Source: Aptenodytes patagonicus
Lineage: Eukaryota > Chordata > Aves > Sphenisciformes > Spheniscidae
NCBI RefSeq assembly: GCF_965638725.1
Contig: NC_134971.1
Span: 501,001 to 565,000 of the forward strand
Reading direction: 5' to 3'
DNA length: 64,000 nt
Shown here: positions 35,801 through 48,870 of the stretch, piece after piece
Layout of the letters: the number at the start of each line of letters is the position of its first letter
Position numbering within the stretch: the stretch's first letter is position 1
Position numbers and translations under genes: made by a program
The notes under the pieces: model-generated
Database searches by the model: none
What the model was told of the DNA's origin: nothing
The model's input: the letters and a program-made list of their open reading frames with translations, nothing else

Positions 35801-38699
35801 ACCGCGTCGCACCAAGCCCGAACAAGGCTTTATTCACAGCCCAGGGGCCGACTTCTCTGGCCTTCCCGCACTAACAAAGGACGCTCAAACTAGTTTTTCC
35901 AGTTATTGAGACTTTTAATTGCTTCAAGTAAATATCTGAAAGGACTGGCTTTTCAGAGAGTCGCTTACGGAAACCTCTCCCGCTCGTAAGAGGGGTTTCG
36001 GAGAGGTACTGCCCAAGTCCCTGCCGTCCCTCGCAGCACGCTTGGCCGGCGAGTGAGCAGCTTTTACTGAGCCAAATCTGTGCTCGGTAGCAAGTCTCCC
36101 CCCCCTTAAAAACTCAAAGGCCTTTTCCAACCTGGCGATGCCCTCCCATCCTCTCCGCTCAAGGCATCCTTGTTTTCAAACCTGCTTCCCATACTACAGG
36201 AGGAGGATTTATTTCTCTTGTCATTTTTTTTTTTTTTAAAGGGCTGAAAAAGAGACTTTCTAGCGAGCGGAGGAGTCGTCCCCTGACAGACTCCTGCTCT
36301 TGATCCCGCTTGTGAGGAGGAGATTGATAACATGCTCATCTGTCGAGGGTCCGAGCGCGGCTCCACCTTCCTCCAGAGCGGAATAAAAATGCCGCGGGCT
36401 GGCACCCGGCGAGTACCTTCCATTTACTTTCTGTTACCCTTACGCCAAAGGGAGCGATCCTTTAAGACGTCCTAAAAGAAGAGGGATCCCTCTGAGCCTA
36501 GGTCATTTCTCCTCCTGCCTGCTCTCGCCCAAGACACCCACAACACAGAGCAAATGCATCCCTGCCAGGTTTTCCCACTGGGTTAGAGTGGATGGTGGCA
36601 AATCTTCAGGCTGTGACACTGCAGCGCGTAAAACGGGAATTGACTGTCATGACCAGAATCACATTCGTTGCGGAGGTTCACGTGCTCCCGCAATTAAGTT
36701 CTGAAACGCCACGAGGATCAGGTGGGCTTTGCAAGAGCTGCTCTTTTCTCAGAGCATTTTTTTTGGCTAAAATAACCTTTTGGAAACCGGGAGCAGCATC
36801 CTCCCCCCCTCAACCCCCCGGTCGCTTCCGTCCTCCGCTGAACACCGGTTTTTGCAATACTCCTCATTTTTCCTGCGCCAGAAATGAAGCTGGCTGTATA
36901 TTTCTGCAGAGGTGGTTAAGAAGAGAGACAGCAAAGGTAGAGACGCCTGCGTGTCTGTGGGGTCGAACGGGTACAGCTTTTAGGAGTCCTTAGAAGAGGC
37001 TTCAAGCCGGAGCATCTTAGGCACCTTGCATTCGAGACACTACCAGCTGAAAAGAAATAGGCTTCACGGATACCTTCCAAATACTGAAGGAGAAGAAGGA
37101 AGCCCCTGTGCAAGGAGCACGCTGCCCGAAGAGACCCGCGGTGGGATGACGAAGGAGCGGTTATTCCCCAGGGAGGGGCGGGATTCGGACCGGGGAGGTG
37201 AAGCCGCCTCGGGAGAGCGACCCAGCCAGGCTCTGACGGTCGCAGGCTCAGCACAGCCAGCCAGGGTCACAGCCCTGGCATCTCCAACACCTCCTCCGCG
37301 CCACGACAAAGGCCAGCATTGGCACCAGAGAGCAAACCCGATTTCTCCCCAATATTCCTGGGACGATAACCAATGCCATACCTCGGTAGCTATTTGCATT
37401 TTACAGGAAGAGAGATAACTTTTCACCAATTCCTTGCGGTCTCTGGGTGGGGTGCTTGGGAAGACTCCCTCTCCGGTTTGCGGGAAGAAGACGCTTTTGG
37501 GCCACGCGCGTTAAGAAAAGCGCATCGTGAAAGCCGCACTTAGTTCTGGTGCTATTTCTGCAGAGCGGATCTCACCTCCAAAAGGTGAACGAGGCTCGTC
37601 CGACACATCAGTGCCACGGCTAAAAACAGAGGAGCCGAGTGCGCCGGTACCCACCTGTCACCGCGAAAAGCCTCTCCCCGCTCCTTCTCCATCGCCTGGC
37701 AGTCATTAAGGGGAACCGAGATGGCGGAGGAGCCCTTTGATCCTCGCCGCTCCTCTGCTCGGGGGTAATTGCTACGCTCATCACAGGGAAGGGCGCGCCA
37801 GGGAGGAGAACAAACCCCACGGAGCAGCTGCACCAGCCTGGTGCTGAGCATCGGGGAGGCGTCATCACAGGGTCCATCGGTTATCTGCGAGCGACACCCC
37901 CAGCGCCGCGGTCATTCCTGCGGGATGTTCGTTCGGGGCTCAGATTAGGGCCCCCAGCTCCGCGGCTTGGCCCCGTAAATCCGAGTTAGGGCCCTCCCTC
38001 GCCTCTGGCTGCTGCCGGGAGGGAACGGGCAGCTGCCGCCGGCAAACACAGGCCCCGGATCACCGAACACGCGCGATCTCCGCAGCACCGGACCGAGGGG
38101 ACGCCTTACAGCACCCCTCCGCAGAGCGTCCATCCCGCGCAGAGAAAGCCTCGCTAAGCAGAATACGGCCCATCCCCGTTGCCCCTCCAGGTGACCTATT
38201 CCCCTAAAAAACAGATAGGCACCGTACAGCGTATTTATACCGTCCCGGGGGAAGCAGCCCCAGAGCGCAGCGCTCCCTGCTAAACGCTGCTTTCAGATCA
38301 TCCCCCCCGAGATAAACAGTGCCACGCAGATTAATTCCTATCTGAGCACAGCGCTGCATGTTCATCTTCTCCCCCGAGATACATCGTCTGCAAAGCAGAG
38401 AGTCCCAGGTAAGCCAGCTGCAGCCTTTTCACACCGTCCCCCTAGGACGTACAGACCCATAGAGGGAGCTTCCCCCCTGCCTTTCTTACGGAAATACCCC
38501 GCCGACGCCAGCGGAAAAGGTCCAGGGGATTAAAGCTGGGGCTGGTACAGCCCGACGGGCTGCTGCCCCCGCGTGCTGGGGAAGGTTTGTGAGCAAAGGG
38601 GCTGCCGTAGCAATACCCTGCTGCAAACGTTCCGGTTCACCTTGGGAAGGAAGAGCCCTGGCTCCCCAGGCCAAAGCTCAGCGCTGCAGAGCCTGCTGC
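35801..38699. other. Gene-free DNA
   Basis: No gene recognised. An imperfect 10-bp inverted repeat lies at 35970-36000 (GAAACCTCTC against GAGGGGTTTC). A T-run is at about 36,226-36,237. Confidence 0.45.
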
Positions 38700-38890
38700 C
38701 CGAGTTAATTCATTATTTGTGGGCGACTGTATTTTACTGATGGGCGGTCATCGTTTGCCACTGCAGGACTAATTAGCTATCAGGCCCCTGGAGCTTTTTG
38801 TCTGGCTGCTTTTTTTAGATCGTTATTCCCTCTAGGCAAACGGCAGCTGTAAGCAACTTTCATTCCTTAAATAAGGCACGGCGAGAGTTT
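38700..38890. other. AT-rich candidate conserved non-coding element
   Basis: Contains GAGTTAATTCATTATTTG, GGACTAATTAGCTATC and TTCCTTAAATAAGG. Two homeodomain cores within 80 bp; no frame or repeat identity. Confidence 0.42.
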
Positions 38891-40644
38891 TCACTCAAAG
38901 CAGAAATGGAAGACCGAGCTGGAGACGACTTTTTATGAGGCTCAGAGATATTTGGATAACTCCCGCGTACACGTCAGTGCGCACACGCGTGGGTGTGCTT
39001 ATACCCCTGTGTATTTCCAGCGGCCTCTCTGCCGGCAGATCCCAGGCGATGCCAGGAGCGAGCATGCCGAAACATGGTAAGCGACTCTATAAAGAAGAAA
39101 GTCCAAAGGAAAAAAAAAAAAGCAGCTTTTGCCTCCAGGTCTGGATCTCGCAAGCCCTGAACACACCATAAATTCTGCTAGGGGAAAACACTTCTGTACA
39201 GCTGCTCTGTTTACAGGCACGGGCGGGTTGGAAAGGCATCAGATGGAGCTCTAGATGTTTACTGTTAATCATCCTTTGTATTTCCGTGGTGCCAAGAGGC
39301 CCCGGGTACCGAACAGCCCCTCGTGCAAGGTACCGTACACACACGAGAAGGCGCATCTCCCCCATAACCCATAAAAGTTAAAAAACCCAGAGACTATAGA
39401 TAAGTTATCACCGGCCGAGAGCTCACCCTAAAAAGTTATATATAACTATAAAGCGATTTAATCCCAGACCCGAACGATGAATTTCACGGCCCAGTTTCTA
39501 TTCTGGAGCCATCCCTCCCCCTCGCCGAGGCTCCTTTTGGGTGGGCAGGGGAGGTATCTGGAGGAAAACAAGCGCTTTCCCTTCAGATCTCCCTGGGTAA
39601 CGTTCACACAGATGCAATCGTTTGCGAGCAGCATCGACGATGCAGAAGTACAAACCGCGACATTTCCGAATATCAAACGGGGAGCGGAGGGGAGTTGCTG
39701 AGATCAGACTCCGCTCTGATCTAACTTGCATCTCTCCAGTTTAAAATCTTAATTGAAACGCTACTTGAAAGCCTCCTGCTCTCTTCCAAACGCAAGGAGG
39801 GGAGATAAACCCGAGCGTTTGCCCAGAACGCCAAAGCAAGCGGAAAGAAAACCAAAGCGCTGTTTTTTCTGAAAAGAACGTTTTCTGAAAACACGAATGT
39901 ACGTTCCCGCTCCCCCCGCCTTGCCTGCACCGCTGCCCATGGCTGGCAGAGGTACGGATGCGTTCCTTCTCCGGAGGGGGACAGGAGGGAGCGGAACATC
40001 CCCTACCAACCAAGGCGTGAGCAGCAAGCGAGCGCTGCAGCTCCAGGCACGTCAGCCGGGAAGCAGCGCTGCCGTCCCTTCTCCAACCGCTGTCTCCCCC
40101 TCGGGTTTGGAAAGAGGGAGGGGAAGAAGAGGAGAAGAAGGGAGACCGCTGTGCGTGCGCAAAGCTGGGGTGCGAACCCCTGCAGCACCGCTCGCCACGA
40201 GGGTGCATCGGGGTGTCCCGATCCACAAGCGTGAAGAATCGGTCCAAGCATCCCAGCTACCCTGCGGCGGGCTCGCCGCTCCCGTACGCGGTGCTGCGTT
40301 TCATCCCGCTCCCTCTAGTGCTTTTAAAAACAGTTTAAACACAAGAAACCAGACATAGAAAGAGAGAGGGCTTTCAGGATCCACGAGCCTCTAGCAAATG
40401 TAAACACAGAGCGCATATATATATATATTTAATAAGGAGTAATCCCATATCATGCTGCTCGGCCTCACTGCAAACAGAGGTAGCAGTTTGCCGAGCCCTC
40501 CGAACGCTGCCTGCTCTGCTTTCCCCCGATCCGTCACACAGTTCGTTTCACGAGCGCAGAAGAGATTGAAGGTAAGTATTGATTCGGGGGAGAATGAAGC
40601 TTCCAGGCCTCGTTTTCCACGTGCGTCTGGGAATCACGGCAAAG
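38891..40644. other. Gene-free DNA
   Basis: No gene recognised. An (AT)n run lies at about 40,413-40,427. Confidence 0.45.
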
Positions 40645-40806
40645 TCATAGAATCATAGAATCATTGAGGTTGGAAAAGACCTCTAAGATCATCGAGTCCA
40701 ACCGTCGACCCAACACCACCATGCCCACTAAACCATGTCCCTAAGTGCCTCATCTACTCGTCTTTTAAATACCTCCAGGGATGGGGACTCCACCACTTCC
40801 CTGGGG
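40645..40806 (-). mobile_element. Young CR1 LINE 3'-end fragment
   Basis: TCATAGAATCATAGAATCAT at the left edge is the reverse complement of the CR1 8-bp terminal repeats, followed by GAGGTTGGAAAAGACCTC, GATCATCGAGTCCAACC, CCATGCCCACTAAACC and CCTCCAGGGATGGGGACTCC. It is 5'-truncated after about 160 bp and close to the consensus as I remember it, hence younger than the other CR1 pieces here. Confidence 0.93.
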
Positions 40807-42289
40807 ACATGCGTCGGCCAGGGGTGTTTATACCAAGGCGCGGGTGACGGGCGGCCCCAGCTTCGCCCCCCCCTGAAGCGCTCCCTCTGCTCCGAGACAC
40901 CCGGCCGGTCTGGCCGTCCCCGGGATCGGCTCCCCGAGCCCCGGCTTTGTGCCTCAGGCTCTGGGGCTCCTCTGCCCGCGCCAGCTTTCTCCAGACCCCG
41001 CAGCTTAGTCAGACAGCTATATTACGTGGGAGGGAGGGGGGAAAAAAACCCCAAACCGGCCAGAAACTGATGAGCTGGTAATTACGTTTTGCAACATCTG
41101 CTACTTGCTACCATTTGTTTTATTATTTCTATTTTAAAAATTGGAATACACCGAGGTTTTTTTCCATCTGGAACTGCTGAACCGCCTTGAAAAAAACGTG
41201 ACGAGCTCCTGCTCGACAGCAGCGGCAGAGCAAGCGCGGCAGGAGACACTGCAGCACGTAGCTACCGTGTCAAAGACCGCTCCGAAGCAACGCCAGCCCG
41301 GCTGCCAGTTATTTAGTGAGTTATTTATTTAGGGCGCAGCAGACAAACCATTTGTTCATTTAGGAACAAGAGAGCTTAAAAACAGCCGAGGTGTTAAAAG
41401 GAGAGAACTAAAAAGCGGGGCTTTCATCTGAAGGATGCGGCGCGGCTTTGATGGGGCTCGGAGAAAAGCTCTTTTCTCAGGGGGATGATGATAACTTCTT
41501 TTTTTTTTTTTGCTTTGAGAAGTCCGGTTGGTTGGATCTTCACAGGCTTTCGGTCCTCCCCTCCCCACCTCCTCACATTTCTACTTCAAAACGAAAGGGA
41601 AGAAGTCCCAAACAGCATCATTTTGTTGATCAAAACCTTGCGCTAAACGCTGGCCCAGATGAAGAAACCAGATAGGAGCTTTTCATTATCGCCAGATGAA
41701 AACACCACCTCACCCGGCCTCGGCGAGCAGAGGGTGGCTACGGCGGGCTTCTCCCCTACCCAAGCAGCTATATTTTATAAGCAAAGGAGCTGCGTGCACA
41801 TCTCCGGCCGTATGCATAGTCAGAGAAAGCCAGATTATCTTGCTCTGGGCACCGGCATTTAGAAGAAAATGGTTTTCTTTCATCTGTCCAAGTAAATCTC
41901 TTCCCAACACTTGTGAGCCTGATTGCTGCCAATTTCTGCTGCAGAAATGCAGCCATTTGGAGGGGAAGGCATTAGTAACTGAAAGATACTCATAACATTT
42001 CAAATGAAGCACTTTTTTCTTTTTTTTTTTTTTCCCCATCCCACCTCAGGCTGTGTCTCTTTCAGCGTTTTGCTCTCTGTTCTTTGAGAAAAACAGATAT
42101 TTCTGTGTTTGAGCTCCATCCGAGGCAGTCCCCTGCCCGGACACGAAGGCGTTTCTGCTTAGAGGGATGAGCCCCCTTTGCAGCTGGGGCACTATATATA
42201 TAGATAGATCGATCTATATAGATATATAGCAGGGGACTTCAAGCATCTCCCCTCAGTGCTACGCAGAGCCGCAGTCTTTCAGGGTGCGT
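40807..42289. other. Gene-free DNA
   Basis: No gene recognised. Contains T-runs at about 41,500-41,510 and 42,019-42,032 and a TATATA/TAGATA simple repeat at 42193-42228. Confidence 0.45.
42193..42228. repeat. TATATA/GATA simple repeat with GATCGATC centre
   Basis: Alternating TATA and TAGA words arranged as an imperfect palindrome about GATCGATC. Confidence 0.8.
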
Positions 42290-42615
42290 ACGGGCGCCAG
42301 GCTACAACCGTTTTCTGCTCATCCTTATGTGCCTGAATATTGCCGCACATGTGTTATGAAAAATTACCCGCTGCTTGGAGAGCTCGGCGATACAATAAGC
42401 TCCACATCAACATTAATGAACCCCTGTCTCTCCTGCGAGAGAAAGCTAATGTAGTAACAGCGTTATATTCGGCAAACAAATGCTTGAGACAATTTTTTTT
42501 AAGCACCAGACAGTAAACAGGACCTAAAATATCCGCATGAATTACAAGAGTCTAAAATCCTCTACTGAGAAATTAATTTAATAGCAGTAAATACTGGAGC
42601 CATTTCCCCCATGTG
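42290..42615. other. AT-rich candidate conserved non-coding element
   Basis: One of the longest such islands. It includes CCTGAATATTGCCGCAC, CATCAACATTAATGAACC, GAAAGCTAATGTAGTAAC, ATCCGCATGAATTACAAG and GAAATTAATTTAATAGC. No stop-free frame of interest and no repeat match. Confidence 0.45.
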
Positions 42616-42840
42616 AAATGCCACCGCAACGTTCAGTTAAAAAGCTTCATTTAAGCGGCACGTGGGCGCTTGCATGGGGACGGAAATATATTTCATCACG
42701 TAACGGTATTTTGGCTACGCGGGAGAGGAAAAACCTTCTTCCCTCCTGTGCTGGCACCGGGCCGAGGGATGCGCCTTCCCCCGTGGAAGGACCGGTGTAA
42801 AGAAGAGGGAGAGAAAGCTACAGGGGGATCGCAAGGAGGG

Positions 42841-42863
42841 AAAAAAAAAAAAAAAAAAAAAAA
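42841..42863 (+). repeat. A23 homopolymer
   Basis: A run of 23 A followed by an A-rich tail. No SINE body was recognised before it, so I do not call it a retroposon tail. Confidence 0.9.
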
Positions 42864-43164
42864 TTAAAAAAAGAAATCGGGAACAAACTGCAGGTTTAGG
42901 GAATTTCTTGAAATTTAGCCTCCCCAGCCGCAAAACGGACATCGCTGCTCAGCCCCAGCTTTCGTCCGGCCACAGAAGAAGGGGCACGCGGCGCTAGGGC
43001 TGGTCATGCCCATCGATTTTTTTGGATAAGGTTTCGTACCCTGGAGGGGCCTCGTCTCCGAGAGGCGACATCTGCCGAGATCACCGATCGGCGCCTGTGT
43101 TCTCCGGCCGTAATGAGATCTGGGAGAGAACGGAGGAGCCGGCGCACCGGCCTTCGGGGAGGAA

Positions 43165-43420
43165 ACGGTCTTTGAAGAGTATTATGTTAATCAGAGTAGC
43201 CTTCTCCCTGCATCTGTTCGGCTGTTAGTCTGGGCAAAATTAATAGGTCTAAGGAAAGATCCTATCATAATGACAATCTGGCCTGCGCAGCGGGAGATTT
43301 TATAAAGGAGTTGAACTGTGGCTCATTGAAAACACTTAAAGTAATTAGTTACAGGGCTACTTGCTTTCTTTCCTTTTTAACAGTAATAATGGTTATTAAT
43401 GTTTACAAATTGCAGCGACT
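43165..43420. other. AT-rich candidate conserved non-coding element
   Basis: Contains ATTATGTTAATCAGAG (HNF1-like GTTAATC half site), AAAATTAATAGG, AAAGTAATTAGTTAC and ATGGTTATTAATG. No coding frame or repeat identity. Confidence 0.42.
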
Positions 43421-44325
43421 CGCTGGAAACGAAAGGACGGCTGGAGCCGTCACCCAGGGAAAGCGGGCGCTCCAAAATTCGGCATCCGCGCTCCCTTGGA
43501 GACAGGTTTTCTCTGCCCCCGCTCAAGCAGCCACTGGAAACAGCCTCTTCCAGCAAGGCTGCGGGCACGCCGAGACCGAGCGCTCGCAGGTATGAATCGG
43601 TTCCGAGTCTAAAAAAAGCGGTCTGGCACCGAGGAGCGACGGTGCAGCCGCCGCCTTGCAGGCAGACACCGTGGTCTCACCTGCAAGACACCCGGGAAAG
43701 GCGAGGAAAGAATCTCTCCGTTGATAAATACGCTCAAATCAACCTGAACTTTAGGAAAGAAGAAAGATAATTAAAATATAAATAGACATGTTTGTTTCAA
43801 AGATTTATGGCAAGCGCTCGACTCAGCCTGAGGATTAATCAGGGAGGTATAATTATGTCTTTGCACAAAAAAAATCATTAAAACCCCTCTCTGCCCCAAA
43901 CAGCGGAGGAAGGAGGCAGCCGATGCTGCCAAACCATGCATGAGGCCGAAGGTTTGAGGAGAGCCGCTCCCAGCGGGGATGCTGCCGTGCGGGGACCGGC
44001 GGGCTTTGCCCGGCTCCGTGGGTTTCACGGCACCTTCCCTCGTTTCCCTCGGAGATGCTTCATTTCTCCCCGAAACCGCACACTTTCGTTCCTGGATTTT
44101 GCTGGCGCGCTACACGGCATGCGGAGAAAACGGGGAGCAGCCGGGGCCGCATCCCCTTCCCCCGCCCACCGGTCCTGGGTCCCCATCTCGGACGATGAGG
44201 GGGAAAACTAATCTGGACTCGTTTTCACTGGGAACCCGGCGCAGAAAATGAGCGGAGGAGCGGCTGGGGCGCTCGGGAGGCTGCGCTGCCGACTGGCACC
44301 TCGCTGTCCGGTACTAAAACCCTAA

Positions 44326-44350
44326 CAGCTTCTCCCCAGAGGAGAAGCTG
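44326..44350. other. Perfect 10-bp hairpin
   Basis: CAGCTTCTCC at 44326-44335 and GGAGAAGCTG at 44341-44350 are exact reverse complements around a 5-base loop. No U-run or known RNA family is attached. Confidence 0.7.
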
Positions 44351-47300
44351 CGGATTCCCGTGCTTGAATTGGTCCAGGAACGGACAAAGACTTTCTTTCC
44401 CTTCCTTTTTAATTAACCTCTTTCCGTTCCCAAGAGAAAAAAAACCTCTTTTATCCTTGTACGTTTGACACCGTTCTAATTTCATCGTTTGCTGAAAATA
44501 GCCTGGATGCGTCCCAATAAAGGACATATTGCAGCTGAAGCTGATGGGACTGCCTGGTGTCAAAGCAGCTCATCACTCCCCATTACAAACCCATTTCCCA
44601 TCACTTAACGACATCGCCAAACGAACTGGCTGAGATGGGACATGGGAGGGCCAAGCTCAGCTTAAGAAAGGCACAAAAGCATTCGCAGAGCGCTCAATTT
44701 TGCCACGTTTCTGCTGCACGGGGCTACGGCCACGTGTGTTTACGGTGCAACGCATATATTTAAAGTCATCTTTTCCCCCCCTGCGTGTACGGTCTGAAGC
44801 TCGAGACAGCAGCTTGGGCAGGATTTGAACCCAAACGCAGATGATTGCGGTTGAGGAGCGGGGCTTGGTTTCTCGCTGTTTGTTTACGTATGACACAGCA
44901 GCACCGTAAATAACGACTGCCGAGGAGCGCTTTGCTGTAGCCCTTCCGCACGGAGCCGAGACACATCTTCGCCACGCTCGGCTGTCTGTTGCGAGCCCAT
45001 CCTTTCCCCTCTGCGTGGGGTTTTGGGGCCAAAGCTTGCGGAGCAGGGACTGCTCTCCATCCCCGCAGCCTCCGTCCTGGCCGGGAGCTCTTTACCGGCA
45101 CTGCAAGCCACTGACACCGTATTCAGGCAGCGTGGTCCAGCCCTGCGAGCGATGGGCTGGGCGAGACCGTGCAAGGCGATCTCCCCTGCGCGCCTCTGCA
45201 CCACATCACCCGCAGGCCCCCGAGGATGCATGTTTCCTCACCGCATCCCAGCCTAGCACAGACACCTCGCTGGGGACCCGAACTGCCATAACACCAAATA
45301 ACACGTAATCAACGGCAGCTAGGCACCTTGGCCATTCATTAAAAAAATAAAATGCAATACCCTGAAATCAATATACCATCCAAACAACATCACTTCTCAC
45401 CTCCGCACGTACAGGCCATCCCAAATCAGCTTTCCTCCCCGAATATCCCCCTGCCACCGGCAGGTCCCCTCCAGCCCCGGCTCCTCTTGCATCTCACCTC
45501 CTGCCTGCATAATTCAGAGTCAAAGCGCTTCTGCAGCTTTTTGGACCCAGGTTAGAGCAACTTGGTAGGAAAGATGTTAACAAGGGGGTCGGGGGAGGTC
45601 AGGTAAGCAGAGCAGCTGGCGCGTTGCCATGGAGTTTGTCGAATTAGACACCGAACACGGGGAAGCGGTTAAACGAGCTGACCCCGGCGAGCCCTGCTGT
45701 GCCCGCCCGGAGAGGGGGGGGGACACACTGGGAAACTAATGCGCTGGGATTTCCTTGCTTCCCTGTCCCCCCTCTCACACCTCCAAAGCCATTTCTGGGG
45801 ATGCAAGACGTTATCCTGGCAAGGAGCAGTATTCTCTGCTCTCCTCCTTTTCTTGCAGCCCCTGCAGACTCTCCAAGGACATTTCAAGGCATAATTATGG
45901 CGCTAAATGTTATTGCCCGAGCTCGCATGACCGGCTCATCATCCTGGGGGTGCTGCTCAGTGAAGCTTCTCCGTAACCCCATTATAACTCAGGACTCTCA
46001 GGACGGAGGGGAGGAGGTGGGAGGCAGATGTAGCACCATCAGCCTCACATTCCTCCCCAGAAAGGGATCAAGCGGCCAGGCCAACGTGAGAGATTGATTT
46101 GTGGGGAACCGCGCGTGCGCACGTGTGTGTGTGTGTGTGTGTCAAACCACGTGTGACGAGCACAAAGATTTGTTTGACATCTCTTTCCACGCAAGGTCAA
46201 GTTGTACTCTGCGGCTGCTGACTCAGGCGGTCGGGATGCCGCAGAGCTCTCCTCCCAGGCTCCCGGGAGGGTGGGATGCTGTCCCCAGCACGCCCGTTGT
46301 CACACCCAGCGACCAAAGAAATGAAGTTTTCCTCCCTGCCTCTTCCAGCTGTGCAACATCACCCCAGCTGCATCCCACCAGCCGGGCGCCTCGGCAGTAA
46401 CAGCGTGGGGCGTACCTGCTTTCACCGGCATGCCTCTCTTCACCAAACCTTTCAGGGCTTCCCCCCACCCCGTATCGTTTGTTCACGCAGCAGCGTTTGT
46501 TTGGAGTTGGGGAAGTTTTCCGTATGGAGCCCTTCGGAATAAGACATCAGAGAGCTGTTTTCCAACTGGAAACATAAAAGGAGGAAATACTGTGCAAGCG
46601 GCAAACGTCTTTACAGCTTCAAAGTCGTTCCCCGTTAGCGGTTCCCTACACCGAGACCATCTCGCTGCCCCGGTCTGTGCGCAGGAGAGACTCGTCCCAC
46701 GGGTCTCTTATTTACCGGCAGGTCCAAGGCCCCGAGGGAGCTCTCCATCACAAGGCAGAGCGCATTCTTTGCTCATCGCGTGTGCCCGCCGGGAGACGGG
46801 TCTCTGCTCTTCACATTATTTACTTGTTATAGACAAAGCTGTGACCCTGGACTCCTTTTTAAAGCTTATCTATCATGTACTTCTCTCCTCTCCCGCTCAT
46901 CATCAAGCCGAGAGGAGGACTGTGTGCGGCAGGATTTATTCTGGGGCCTCAGCGCTGGGGACGGAGCCGGCAGTGGGGAATCTCCCCCACCCTTCCCGGC
47001 GGTGGGATGGCTGACCCAGCCTGGAAGCGTCCCGTCCTGCAGAGCCTGTTTGACATTCACCGAGCCAGACCGATGCGAGAACACACACACGCGCACCCCT
47101 CTGCAAAATTCAGGAGGTGAGCAAACAGAAAGCAAGAAATAGTGGAAATTTTTGCACGGGAATCAAAAAGAACATGCTGTCACCGTGTACCGAGCTAAGC
47201 CAGAGAGCCTTGAGTACAGTACATAGAGTGCTTTATTTAGTGTGTCTGGAGAGAGAACAGGTAAAATAACCGAGTTCAGGGATGAGGCCACGATTCCCGT

Positions 47301-47684
47301 GGCTTTGGAGAGCTGAGACTATCAGTACGAGAGATCCGAGTGATTTTCATGAAACAGACCAGCGATGCCAGATCCTCTCCTCTCAGCTGGAAGAAGAGGA
47401 CGGAGAAAGCTTTTTTCTCCTTTCTTTAAATGACTCTCCATCTCCGAGAGAGCCCGTGTCATCCCTGGGCGGTTCAGCAATCACGCCGCATCTCGGCATC
47501 CCAATGGGAAACCAGAGGCACCCCCCAGCCTCTGGCACAGCGGGACCCCTCCGGCCCGTGGCCCCCGCCTCCCGCAACCCACGAGGGGCTGCTGTCGAAA
47601 AGAGGGGGGGGGGGCAGCGGTGCTCCCCCTCCTCCCCTGCTGCCTCTGTGGTGCCGGTGGCCGTCCACAACGGAGCATTGCTAT

Positions 47685-47704
47685 GCATATATACACACAC
47701 ACAC

Positions 47705-47735
<31 letters not shown>

Positions 47736-47736
47736 C
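47685..47736. repeat. Self-complementary AT/AC/GT/AT microsatellite
   Basis: ATATATA, then six AC, ten GT and an AT run. The AC and GT blocks are complementary about the ACGT centre (12-bp perfect arms), so the locus can extrude a cruciform. Confidence 0.9.
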
Positions 47737-48654
47737 TGGCCATATGATGGCCAGCCTCAACACCAAGGGCAGAAGAAAGGCGGTTCCCCCCTCCATCCGC
47801 ATCCCCGCGACCCGTGCCGGGACACAAGCGCACGGGACGGCAAATGAAGATGCACAGATGCCGGTCCTGCCGCAGGCAGCCGTCTGCGGGCAGCTATGCT
47901 GCCCACACATCTGGGCGAAGGCATTGGCGTCGCCTCGCCGCAGCCCAGCGTTAACTTTCGGACGTGCTAATCTATCGCCGCCTTCTCTTCTTTCATCTCG
48001 GAGCGCGCCTCAGAGCTGCTACGCCTTTGCAAGGAAAGGAACAGAAACACTCCAGGCTACCGCGGCAGATTTCTGCTTTGTTTGGTTTCTTCTCTGTGCA
48101 CGAGGACCTTGGAAAACAAAGTTAGATGTAAAACCCCCTAAATTATTTGAAGAATCAAAAGGCCTCTGTGCGTGCCAGGCAGGCTTTAGGGGAGCGGGGG
48201 GAAGAGCCAGCCAAAAAGCTACTGCTGAGCATATTAAAGAATGGCATTATCAAGTGGAACAGACAAGACATGTGTATAATGCATAAGTAGTGTTTGCTGC
48301 TTCTCCAAACAACCCATAGATCACCAGGACACAAGCTCCTAGGAAAAGCAAAAAAGAAAAGGGAGAGGAATGGGCGATTGCATCAGAAGAGATGTGTCTG
48401 CTGCCGAGCAACAGAAAAAGCCTTATCGAAGCCTGGGATCTGGATGGGGCTTGGCCATGCCCGCGGACCTGGGGGACAACCGAAGGGACCCTGCAGGCAG
48501 GAACCCGAGAAGCGAAGCCCCGCGTGGTTGTCCCCGGTTCCAGCCAGCGCTTTTTAGTATGCGGTGCCAGCAGCAGCGCTGACCCCGGGCAACGGACGGG
48601 GCCTGGTAGTTCGGCATTAATCTGCCAAAAGAGCGACCTTCAGCCGCTAAAGAA

Positions 48655-48870
48655 GAGATGTTTTTAAAAACTCATAAGCGTAAGGAAGGTTCATTTGCTT
48701 TCTCATTTAGCATATTAAAAGGGTATTATTGCTACAAACAAGAAATCTAAATGAGCCCCCGGTTGCAGCTTTGGATAACGCTTTAGATTAAAGGTGCAGG
48801 GTAATGATTAACACGCAGTGTATAAACCATTTATCGTTCATAAACAAGGCAAGACGCACTTTCTCTTACA
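48655..48870. other. AT-rich candidate conserved non-coding element
   Basis: Contains CATTTAGCATATTAAAAG, GGGTATTATTGC, GGTAATGATTAACACGC and TTTAGATTAAAGG. No frame or repeat match. Confidence 0.45.

Larger units (their letters stand above)
43421..48654. other. Gene-free DNA
   Basis: No gene recognised. A 10-bp perfect hairpin lies at 44326-44350. Simple repeats are a (GT)n at 46123-46142 and an AT/AC/GT/AT block at 47685-47736. The 334-residue open frame at 47282-48286 spans that microsatellite and is not credible as a gene. Confidence 0.45.

Noticed and set aside
42841..42863. A23 as a retroposon poly(A) tail
   Set aside because: No SINE, processed gene or target-site duplication was found around it.
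47282..48286. 334-residue open frame
   Set aside because: It runs through the AC/GT microsatellite, has no recognisable domain and is matched by frames on the opposite strand.
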